A stretch of DNA of 64,000 nt from NCBI GenBank assembly GCA_963729215.1, contig CAVSND010000006.1:124001-188000 (forward strand). The letters run 5' to 3'. The stretch is from CAVQJU01 sp963729215 (GTDB taxonomy: Bacteria; Acidobacteriota; Vicinamibacteria; Vicinamibacterales; CAVVIG01). Position 1 is the stretch's first letter, and each line of letters starts with the position of its first letter. Below are positions 1 to 7,975 of this stretch, piece after piece. The position numbers and the translations under genes are program-made. Below the pieces are notes generated by a model. It had not been told where the DNA came from. It saw nothing but the letters and a program-made list of their open reading frames with translations, and ran no database searches.

Positions 1-126
1 CTCGAGGCCTTCGAGCAGGTGAAGACTGATCTTGGTGTTTGCGGCGATCGACGCCAAAGTGATGCGGCGCCGCTCGCGCTCCAGCCGCAGTCGCTGCCCG
101 AAAATTGCGTCGCTGGTGTCTAACAT
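1..126 (-). CDS. RodZ-like helix-turn-helix protein, N-terminal fragment
   Basis: An open frame runs from an ATG at 126 leftwards off the window edge, giving 42 residues. The visible part reads FGQRLRLERERRRITLASIA followed by NTKISLHLLEGLE. This is the characteristic first two helices of the HTH_25 domain of RodZ and related membrane-anchored XRE proteins, in which an 'FG..LR.ER...G.TL..IA..TKI....L.ALE' pattern is typical. RodZ links the rod-shape machinery (MreB) to the membrane, and the divergent neighbour is a penicillin-binding protein, so a cell-shape or cell-wall role is plausible. Only the N-terminus is present, so a soluble XRE regulator cannot be excluded. The 135 bp between it and the divergent gene must hold both promoters. 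Confidence 0.75.
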   Translation of the reverse strand, partial: MLDTSDAIFGQRLRLERERRRITLASIAANTKISLHLLEGLE

Positions 127-261
127 TCAGCTGCAGTCAGGAATGAAGATCCAACCTAGAGCAAATCCGGTACCGGATAGCTCGTTTCACAGCCGGGGTC
201 ACTCAGCCGGGGGGTTTTACGGCCGGTCGTCTGGCGCGGCTGTTGCAGTTGTGAGCATGCC

Positions 262-2575
262 ATGTCCCTCAGATCAGACGTTCACGGAGCCCTGCTGCAC
301 GGGCGCTGGCGCCGCGCCCTCCACAATCAGCGCCGCCTGGTAGCAGGGGTCGCCGTCGGCTGCGCACTGATGGTGGCAGCCGTGATCGCGAGCGGCATCT
401 GGCTGATCACGAGTGTCCGCACTGGCCTTCCGGACAAGAACGCGATCGGCCGCATGGGCACGATGGCCGAAGCCACGCTGATTTACGACGCGCAGGACAA
501 GCTGGCCTTCACGATCTACAACGAACAGCGAATCGACGTGCCGTTGGCCGAGATGTCTCCGCATCTCATCCACGCGATCATCGCCGTCGAGGATCAACGC
601 TTCTACAGCCATCACGGCTTCGATCTCATCCGCATCGCGTCCGCCGCGCTCACCAACGTCCGGCGCGGGCGCGCGGCGCAGGGCGGCAGCACCATCACGC
701 AGCAGCTCGCCCGCCAGAGCTTCCTGACGACCGACAAGACGATTCGGCGCAAATTGCAGGAGCTGATCCTTGCCGAGCGCATCGAGGTGCTGTACCCGAA
801 AGCCCAGATCCTCGAGCTGTACCTGAACAAGGTTTATTTCGGCGACGGCCTGTACGGCGTCGAAGCTGCGTCACGCGGCTATTTCGGGAAGCACGCCTCG
901 GAGCTGTCGCTGTCTGAGGCGGCGCTGCTCGCGGGGCTGGTGAAATCTCCGTCTGCTTACGCACCGACGACCTACCTCGATCGCGCGGTCGGGCGTCGCA
1001 ATGTCGTGCTTCAGACGATGCTCGACTCGGGCGTCGATCAGCCGCCCGGACTGGCAGCATGCGCGTACAGCCCGTGTCGTGTTACGCGACAGCCTCCGCG
1101 GCGGCGACCTGCGCGGCCGGTACTTCCAGGAACAACTGCGTCAGGAGCTCGTCGACCGCTTCGGCTGGATGCAGGTGTACCAGGGCGGTCTCCGCGTGTT
1201 CTCGACGATCGACATGGCGGCGCAGGACAGCGCCGAAGCCGCCGTCGCCCAGTCGCTGAAAGTGCTCGACGACAAGCGCAAGGCGCTCGCCTCACGATTG
1301 AAGCGCCCGGCCGGCAGTGGCGAAGCCGGCAACAGCGACGAGCCCCTGCAGGCCGCGCTGGTCGCCATGGATCCTCGCACCGGAGAGGTGCGGGCCATGG
1401 TCGGCGGACGGGATTTCGCGCAGAGCCGCTTCAACCGCGCGGTCCAGGCGCGCCGTCAGCCGGGGTCGGCGTTCAAGCCGTTCGTCTACGCCGCCGCCCT
1501 GGAGGCCGGATATACGCCGGCAACGGTACTCGATCACCTGAACGATCAGATCGACACGCCGCAGGGCGGCTGGGCGCCGGAAGACGAACACTCGACGGCT
1601 GAATCCATGAGCCTGCGCACGGGGCTCCGCACGTCCAGCAACCGTGCCGCCGTCCGGCTGCTCCAGCAGGTCGGCATTCCGCAGACCGTCCAGTACGCGA
1701 AGAACATGGGCGTCGGCGACGTCCCGAGCGTGCCGTCCCTCGCGCTGGGGTCGGGCGAGGTCACCCTGCAATCGATGACGGCCGCTTACGCGGCCTTCGC
1801 GAACCACGGCCTCGTCCCACGTCCCACGCTCGTTCGCCGCGTCGAGGACACCGGCGGTCAGGTTCTCTACACGAACGAGCCATCGTCCGTCCGCGCCATC
1901 AGCGACACCACCGCCTACCTGATGTCGACGATGCTGGCGGATGTCATCAACGCGGGAACGGGGGCGGGCGCCCGGCGCGCCGGCTTCACGCTGCCGGCTG
2001 CGGGCAAGACGGGGACGACCAACGATTTCAACGACGCGTGGTTCGTGGGATACACGCCGGCCCTCGTCGCGGGTGTCTGGGTCGGCTTCGATCAGCCGCA
2101 CACGATCCTGCCCAACGGCTTCGCGGCCGAAGTCGCCGTCCCGATGTGGGCGCGGTTCATGAAGGCGGCGACCCACGCCGACAAACCGCAGTGGCTGCCG
2201 ATGCCGCCGGACATCACCATCGTGAACGTCTGCCGTCTGTCGGGGAAGCTCCCGACCAGCGGATGCGAACATCTCGATGTCGTTGACGGGCACATCGATC
2301 ATCAGCCGGCGGTGTACGGGGAGTATTTCGCCAGGGGCACCGAGCCCACGGCGTACTGCGATCTGCACAGTTCCCGCGGCGTCATCGGCGTGCTCGCGTC
2401 CATTTTCAGGAGCGAGCCGCCGCCCCCGCCCCGAGCCGTGGAAAAACCGCCCGCCGCGCAGCCGGTGGTCGACAACGCCGCGCCGCCCGCCGCCGTGCCG
2501 GCGGAGGAACCGCCCAAGCCGAAACGCGGCTTCTGGTCCAAATTGTTCGGGAAGAGCAAAGCCGATCGACACTAG
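262..2575 (+). CDS. mrcA: Penicillin-binding protein 1A (glycosyltransferase/transpeptidase), one frameshift
   Basis: Bifunctional peptidoglycan synthase of about 770 residues. A cytoplasmic tail is followed by one membrane anchor (about 26-50). The GT51 glycosyltransferase domain carries catalytic Glu110 in EDQRFYSHHG and the GGSTITQQL motif. The penicillin-binding transpeptidase domain has SxxK as GSAFKPF (serine near 402), SSN near 458 and KTGTT near 582. The tail is proline-rich and ends in a basic segment, GFWSKLFGKSK. The first frame ends its homology near 1036 and the second takes over with ISRPDWQ; one surplus base at about 1036 restores a continuous family-length protein, so I treat it as a sequencing error rather than a pseudogene. 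It acts in the periplasm, anchored in the inner membrane. The upstream divergent RodZ-like gene fits a cell-wall locus. Confidence 0.93.
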
Positions 2576-2602
2576 TCGAGCCGCCCTTCGCCAGCGCGCT
2601 TC

Positions 2603-4874
2603 TTATGCGGAAGCGTCCTGACTGCTGGCGCCCTTGACGCGATACATGTCGAGGTCCGCGGCGTGCAGGAGATCTTCAGGCAGGTTCGTCGGACGACCCG
2701 AACGCAATGCCGAGGCTCACCGTTGCCGAGACGGTAATGCCCTCGAGGTTGAACGGCGAACTCAGGGCGTTCGTGATGCGTTCGGCCACCGTCGCCACCT
2801 CGTCGTGCGTCGCGACGTCTTCGACCAGGATGGCGAATTCATCGCCGCCAAGCCGCGCCACCGTGTCGGTGGGGCGCACGCACCCATGCAGCCGCCCGGC
2901 CACGGCGATGAGCAGCTGATCGCCGACGGCGTGCCCGTACCGATCGTTGATAGCCTTGAACTGATCGATATCCGCGAACAGCACCGCGATGGATGGTTCG
3001 CCCCCGCGCGCCCGGTTGACGGCGATCCGCAGCCGATCCATGAACGCCGTCCTGTTCAGTGATTGCGTCAGGCCGTCGTGCGCCGCCCGGAACGACAGCT
3101 GCTCGAGCATCCGCTTCTGCACGGTGATGTCGCGGAGAAACCCCGTGAACATCGGCGGTCCGGCGGAGGGGATCCGGACGAGCGACAGCTCCACGGGAAA
3201 CTCGGTGCCATCCGCGCGCATGGCCGTCGTCTCGAAACGGCGATCGATGGCGCCGCCGGTGCCGGCGGCGAGATATCGCGCCAGGCCCTCACGATGGGCC
3301 GCGCGCAGTGCCGGCGGAATGATCAACTTGGCCATCTCGCGGCCGATCACCTCCGAGCGGCGGTAGCGGAACGTCTGCTCCGCCGCCGGATTGAATTCGA
3401 TAATCCGCCCGCGATGATCGATCGTGATGATGCAGTCGAGCACGGCTTCGAGGATGCCGGCCTTGCGGGCCTCGCTCTCGGCCACCGCCTGCTCCACCTG
3501 CTTTCTCGTGAGGAACTGCCCCACCTCGGCGCCGATGGTGCTGAACATCTGGAGCAGATCGGCGTCGGGCTGCCGGATGGGCCGGCGGTAGAAAAATTCG
3601 AGGACGCCGAGCAGGTCGCCGCCGACGGTCACCGGACACGCGAGCGCGCCACGCAGGCCCTCGGCGGCCGCGGCTTCAAGCCGCGGGAAGGCGGGATCGT
3701 TCGGAACGTCGATCAGCCACGACGGAGCATTGCTGGCCCACACGCGCCCCGGCAGGCCGTTGCCAGTGCCGAACGATCTCGCGCGGCTGATACGATCGAA
3801 CTCTGACACCGTCGCCGCGGGCTGGCGCCAGATGGTCGTGCAGCGCAGGTGCTGCGATTCGCGATCGAGCGTCCAGAACAGTCCGGCCTCCCATTCCAGA
3901 TGGAGGCAGATCACTTCGAGAATGCGCAGCACCGCGGCGTTCGCGTCGGACGCCTCTGCCAGCACCTGCGTAATCACGTGTTCCACGCGGCGGCGCCGTC
4001 CGGCCGCGTCGCGCTCCGACACGGCCGCGCCGAGCAGCAGCCCTGTGCCGGCGACGATGCCCATGAAAATCTGCAGCAGCGTGAGGCGTTCGCCCACCGC
4101 GCCCACACCGTATGGCCCCCACCCGTGGATCGTGCCCCACACCGCGATCCCCGACGCCAGCACGTTGGCCATCGCCGCGCCCGCGATGCCGAACCGGATG
4201 GCCGCCCAGATCAAGAAGGGAAAGATGGTGTACTCGAGCGTGTTGCGAGGCGCGTTGTTGATATACGAGCTGGCAAATACGGCGGCGCTCACCGACAGCA
4301 GGCCCACGAGCAGCACCCCGGCTTCGGCGACGCGATCATCGCGACGGATATGACGCCACGCGCCCAGGGTCAGCAGCGCCGGAGCGACGAGCATCGCGCC
4401 AACCGCGTCGCCAAGCCACCACGTCCACCACAGCTGGCGATAGGCCGACCAGGGTTGCATGCCGCCGGCGCACAGGCTGGTGACGCCGATGGTGGCCCCG
4501 ATCATCGTGCTCAGAAGAGCGCCGAAGACGACGAGCCCGAGCGCGTGCCTCAGCCTGTCGAGAGAGGACGAGAGCCCGGTGAAGAAGCGAAGCAGGTAGG
4601 CCGCGGTAATCGCTTCGATCGTGTTGCCGACCGCGATGCAGGCCGCGACGACGAGCGTCTCGTGGGCGGTCGCGTTGGCCACGAACGCGCCAATGAGGAC
4701 GCCGGGCCATGCAGCTCTGCCGTAAAGAAGGAGCGCCGCCAGCGCGATGCCAGTCGGCGGCCACACCAGTGTGACCTGGGTGGCCGTGAAGGCCATCGTA
4801 AAGCCGAGCTTGGCCGCGCCGATGTAGACGCCGGCCGTGACGGCAGCCGTGAGCAGCGCCGACCGTGTTGGCAT
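2603..4874 (-). CDS. MASE1-GAF-PAS-GGDEF diguanylate cyclase, one frameshift near the C-terminus
   Basis: Membrane-bound signalling enzyme of about 755 residues. Residues 1-290 are a hydrophobic MASE1-type sensor with about eight membrane segments. A GAF domain (about 310-470), a PAS domain (about 475-590, with PMFTGFLRDIT) and a GGDEF domain (from about 600) follow. The active site is intact as RLGGDEF, and the inhibitory I-site RPTD lies five residues before it, so it should make cyclic-di-GMP and be product-inhibited. No EAL domain is present. The open frame stops at 2676, but the next frame supplies the expected ending (PEDLLHAADLDMYRVKG) to a TAA at 2603; one extra base near 2681 explains this. 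A perfect palindrome lies 8 bp before the start codon and may be an operator. Confidence 0.9.
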
Positions 4875-4882
4875 GTCAGGTT

Positions 4883-4904
4883 TGTGCGCGGACGTCCGCG
4901 CACA
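4883..4904. promoter_or_regulatory. Perfect 22-bp palindrome upstream of the diguanylate cyclase
   Basis: Two 11-bp arms (TGTGCGCGGAC and its exact reverse complement) meet with no spacer. The element ends 8 bp before the start codon of the GGDEF gene, where a ribosome-binding site would be expected. Having no loop argues against a simple terminator hairpin and favours a dimeric-regulator operator or a translation-blocking structure. No regulator can be named. Confidence 0.5.
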
Positions 4905-4914
4905 CGGTTTTGGG

Positions 4915-4942
4915 GGGCCCTTGCTAGGTTAAGAAGGGGCCC
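4915..4942 (-). terminator. Possible terminator hairpin after the outer-membrane protein gene
   Basis: Arms GGGCCCTT (4915-4922) and AAGGGGCCC (4934-4942) can pair with one bulged base around an 11-nt loop. The site begins 27 bp past the stop codon of the minus-strand gene ending at 4970. There is a run of G/C but no strong T-tract, so intrinsic termination is only suggested. Confidence 0.35.
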
Positions 4943-4969
4943 GCCCCGAAGTCAAGGCGGCCCGCCCGT

Positions 4970-5572
4970 TCAGAACTGCAGGACGAGCGCGCCGCTGGCG
5001 CGGCCGAAATTGAGCTTCGTGTCGCCGCCGAGCGAGAGTCCCAGGAGGTTGAGCTCCTGGAACGAGTGAAAATGCCGGATATCGCCTTTCACGCCCACGT
5101 GCTGGCCGAACATCACCATGACGCCAAAGCCGATATCCCAGGCGAACGTGTTGTTCGTAAATGACAGAACGTTAATCGGGTTACCGCTCACGTGCGCCTT
5201 CATGAGCCCGACGCCGAACAGCCCGTACGGACGCACCGGGCCGATCTTCGGCCCGATCATGAAGTTGCTCATGACCGTCAGCACGTTCGAGTCTGCACCG
5301 TTCGGTGTGCTGCCAAAGAAATCCTTGGCCCAGGCGATCTCTTCCTCGAACCCGCCGGCCTTTCCCAGCTTGCCGAATGAGAATCCGATATTGAGTTTCT
5401 TCTGCTCACAACCCGTGAGGTTCTTGCAAAACGAGTCGCCGCCGTAGTCGTAGCCAAAAAGCGGTGCGAAAAATCCCTGGGCCCTGGCTTCTGTGGCGCC
5501 GCACGCCAAAAACGCAGCAGCGATCGCCGCCGCCGCGCAAAGTTTTCTGAGGCTCGCGAGCCTGATCATCAT
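4970..5572 (-). CDS. Exported outer-membrane beta-barrel protein
   Basis: About 200 residues. A signal peptide (MMIRLASLRKLCAAAAIAAA, then a probable ARA-Q cleavage site) precedes a small beta-rich protein ending in a terminal phenylalanine, ALVLQF, the usual signal for insertion by the Bam complex. Alternating hydrophobic strands and glycine turns suggest an eight-stranded barrel of the OmpA/OmpX-like porin class. Two cysteines near the N-terminus (FCKNLTGC) may form a disulphide. The frame is open 12 codons further upstream; ATG at 5572 is chosen because it gives a normal signal peptide, although an in-frame TTG two codons earlier is better spaced from an AAGGAG sequence. Substrate or partner is unknown. 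Confidence 0.7.
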   Translation of the reverse strand: MMIRLASLRKLCAAAAIAAAFLACGATEARAQGFFAPLFGYDYGGDSFCKNLTGCEQKKLNIGFSFGKLGKAGGFEEEIAWAKDFFGSTPNGADSNVLTVMSNFMIGPKIGPVRPYGLFGVGLMKAHVSGNPINVLSFTNNTFAWDIGFGVMVMFGQHVGVKGDIRHFHSFQELNLLGLSLGGDTKLNFGRASGALVLQF

Positions 5573-5642
5573 GGGCAATGTGTGCGTCTCCTTGTATCCC
5601 TGCTTCACGGTGTCGCCGCTTCGCGCGACGCCGCGTCTCGCA

Positions 5643-6047
5643 TCAATCCGTCGGCTGTCCCGACTGCGTCAGCACGCGTCCGTCGGCCAGCGTCGCGCGA
5701 ACGAACATGCCGCCGTTCTCGCCGCTCCTGAGCGGTCGGACGGCGATGGTCACCTTGTCGCCGGGTTTCAGCGTCGTCTTGCTCCAGCCGCGGCGCGCCA
5801 GGTAGTTGGGGCTCATCCCCTCGATCGCCCAGCTATCTACGCCGCCCTTGCCGTTTGGCACGTCCACCCAAATCCACGAGTGGGGATTGGTCCACTCGAA
5901 CCGGCTCACCGTACCGGAAATCGTCTTCTCCATCGTCATGTCGAACGGCGCGAAGGAGTGGTGAGCCGTCGCGGTCACGCCCGCAGCCAGAACGACGCCG
6001 CACAGCGTGAGCGCCGCTACGATCAGGTATCGGAAGATCTCCTTCAT
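5643..6047 (-). CDS. DUF6152-family exported protein
   Basis: A 134-residue protein with an N-terminal signal or anchor segment, then HHSFAPFDM and EWTNPHSWIWVDV, the hallmark of the DUF6152 family. Its function is unknown; the small beta-barrel-like domain is usually exported. It starts 4 bp after the stop of the gene at 6052-6834 and is almost certainly cotranscribed with it. Starting at MKEIFRY gives the signal sequence; the longer upstream frame overlaps the neighbour and is not used. These two genes commonly occur together in Acidobacteriota, so they probably act in the same pathway, but no reaction can be assigned. Confidence 0.75.
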   Translation of the reverse strand: MKEIFRYLIVAALTLCGVVLAAGVTATAHHSFAPFDMTMEKTISGTVSRFEWTNPHSWIWVDVPNGKGGVDSWAIEGMSPNYLARRGWSKTTLKPGDKVTIAVRPLRSGENGGMFVRATLADGRVLTQSGQPTD

Positions 6048-6051
6048 TCGC

Positions 6052-6834
6052 CTAGTCCTTCTTGTTTTGCGAGCCTGGCCTCGTAAGGTTGATGCCGGCC
6101 TTGCCGGCGGCGTCCACCGAATTGCGGTTGTTTTCCTCGCACACATATTCGGCGATGGTCCAGTTGCGATGACGCTTCAGCGTCCTCGTGGACGTGAACG
6201 GCGCCGCCAGCACGGTGGGATCGGCGACGGTGGTCTCGATGGACATCGTGTCGGGATCCGTGAGGCGGAAACGCTCGTGGATGCGCATCCTGTCGCTGTG
6301 CGGTACGCCCCGATCGATCTGCGTGAGCGGCGAGAACCCGACCGTATCCACGACCAGCGAGTCGCCTTCCCAGCGTCCTACGGACGTTCCCTGAAACGTC
6401 TGATCGGGATCCTCGGGCAGAGTACGTCCGTCGGTGTAGATGTGCCGCACCTGCGTGTAAGCCTCGATGACGATCGTCACCTGGCCGGGCGTCAGCAGAA
6501 ATTCCATCGGATACGGCTGACCCATGATTCCAGGCATGCCCGGCGGCAGGCAGTTGGCCGTTTCGCTGTCCTCGGGCGGGTTGGCGTCGAACGCCTTCTT
6601 CCTGGCGGCGTACTCGGGCGTCAGCGGCAGCGCTGCGGGGCCGCGGCCTCTCCCAGCCGGTGGAGTGGCCCCACGCGCCGGTGGCGCGCCGAACGACAGT
6701 TCCCACACGCCGGTGAAGTCCGGGAGCTTCGCCAGATTCGCCCACTCCGCGGATGTCGGCGCGGCGCGATTGGAGCGCTGGGCGAGGCCGACAGCGGACG
6801 CGCCGAATACCAGACACACAAGCAGTCGATTCAT
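6052..6834 (-). CDS. Conserved exported protein, partner of the DUF6152 gene
   Basis: A 260-residue protein with a signal peptide (MNRLLVCLVFGASAVGLAQ). It has the pattern LPDFTGVWEL, a basic/proline stretch, EFLLTPGQVTIV, GRWEGDSLVVDT and a C-terminal CEENNRNS. This family is frequent in Acidobacteriota but has no known function. The region 'GRWEGDSLVVDT..F......' followed by 'HSD....ERF' also occurs in the N-terminal half of the metallo-beta-lactamase-fold protein at 29691-31442 and appears to be the same exported beta-rich module. It is the first gene of a two-gene operon with the DUF6152 gene. The 70 bp upstream include one arm of an ACGAAG-type word repeat (6861-6878). Confidence 0.6.
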   Translation of the reverse strand: MNRLLVCLVFGASAVGLAQRSNRAAPTSAEWANLAKLPDFTGVWELSFGAPPARGATPPAGRGRGPAALPLTPEYAARKKAFDANPPEDSETANCLPPGMPGIMGQPYPMEFLLTPGQVTIVIEAYTQVRHIYTDGRTLPEDPDQTFQGTSVGRWEGDSLVVDTVGFSPLTQIDRGVPHSDRMRIHERFRLTDPDTMSIETTVADPTVLAAPFTSTRTLKRHRNWTIAEYVCEENNRNSVDAAGKAGINLTRPGSQNKKD

Positions 6835-6905
6835 GTCACACCGCGATTCTTCTGCTGCCCACGAAGATCACGAAGGCCGCGTCGTCACATTGATCAGAAC
6901 ACCTG

Positions 6906-7904
6906 TCAGAACATGGCCAACGGATTAACGACGGAACCGGTGCTGCCCGGCACCTGGAGCGGCGCGACGACGAGCATGAACTCCCACCGGTTCATACGTG
7001 CGGCGGTCTCGGCAAGGCCGTCGAGCGCCACGCCGTCGAGCAGATATGTACCCAGCGCGACGAGTACGAGCCGATGATCGGCGTGACGATCGTCGGCAAT
7101 CGCCATGACGTTGCTGGTGACGGCAACGCCGCGCGCTTTCATCCACGGCACGACTGACAGATCGAATCCTGCCGCGGGGACCGGAGGCTGTGCGCCCGGG
7201 CGCGCCGGGTTATAGACGAACAGGGCATCTCCCGGCGAGACCTTGAGACCGGTCTGCTTTTCCCACGCTTCGATATCGTCGACGTAGACGCGGGTGCCGG
7301 GCTCCCGCGAGGACACGCTCTTCAGCCGGGTCATGTCGATCAGAATACCGCGCGTGACGATGCCTTCTTTGACATTGTCGAGACCCAGACGTGTGCAGCC
7401 GACTTCCTGGCTGACGGTTTCCAGCGGATACCCGTTGTACAGCTTCCCGTTCGCGCTGTCGTGGCACAGCGCGTCGAGATGCGTCATCGGCCCGTGGACG
7501 TGCGACTCCTGAATGTCGCTGCTGAAACCGTCGTTGCCGCGGGGATCGCCGGCGGGAAACGTCTTGAAGCGAATATCGTAAAACGCGACGCCGTGCGGTT
7601 TGCCGTCGGCCTTCGTTTCGTCCGGCGCCCTCGACGGCACGATCTTGCGCTCGAGCGAAATCACCGTGCCGGACTTCGCGAGCGCCATCGCCTGACGACG
7701 TTTCTCGGGGGTGATGAGGTTCAGGGCGCCGAGCTGGTCGTCCTTGCCCCACCGCCCCCAGTTCGACAACTCGGTCATCCACCGGTCGGCTTCAGCTTTC
7801 GTGACGGGGGCGTGGCGCGGAGCGGACGCGGCAGGCTGCTGAGCGCGTCCCGTCATGATCGAGCCTGCCATCAGCACGGCGAGCATGATTACGCGGCGTG
7901 TCAT
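6906..7904 (-). CDS. Cyclase-family protein (kynurenine formamidase-like metal hydrolase), exported
   Basis: A 332-residue protein with a signal peptide cleaved after MTGRAQQ. The central motif HGPMTHLDAL matches the metal-binding HxGTHxDxPxH signature of the cyclase/KynB fold, with threonine and aspartate kept. Family members hydrolyse formamides, lactones or cyclic amides using divalent metal; the substrate here cannot be told, and periplasmic location makes tryptophan catabolism unlikely. The length is longer than bacterial KynB (about 210 residues) and fits the Acidobacteriota group of exported cyclases. It is divergent from the aminotransferase gene, with about 70 bp between starts. Confidence 0.8.
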   Translation of the reverse strand: MTRRVIMLAVLMAGSIMTGRAQQPAASAPRHAPVTKAEADRWMTELSNWGRWGKDDQLGALNLITPEKRRQAMALAKSGTVISLERKIVPSRAPDETKADGKPHGVAFYDIRFKTFPAGDPRGNDGFSSDIQESHVHGPMTHLDALCHDSANGKLYNGYPLETVSQEVGCTRLGLDNVKEGIVTRGILIDMTRLKSVSSREPGTRVYVDDIEAWEKQTGLKVSPGDALFVYNPARPGAQPPVPAAGFDLSVVPWMKARGVAVTSNVMAIADDRHADHRLVLVALGTYLLDGVALDGLAETAARMNRWEFMLVVAPLQVPGSTGSVVNPLAMF

Positions 7905-7975
7905 GGGTTCATCTCCGTCACCCGGCTGCAGACTGTTGACTGCCGATTTCGTCCGTTACGATAACATGGCGAGGA

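Noticed and set aside
32..343. 103-codon plus-strand open frame at the left edge
   Set aside because: It overlaps the clear minus-strand RodZ-like start and the penicillin-binding protein start, with no motif.
1292..2572. 426-codon minus-strand open frame opposite penicillin-binding protein 1A
   Set aside because: Shadow of the transpeptidase domain; Arg/His-rich product without homology.
3849..5069. 406-codon plus-strand open frame opposite the diguanylate cyclase
   Set aside because: Shadow of the minus-strand MASE1 region; highly basic composition with no motif.
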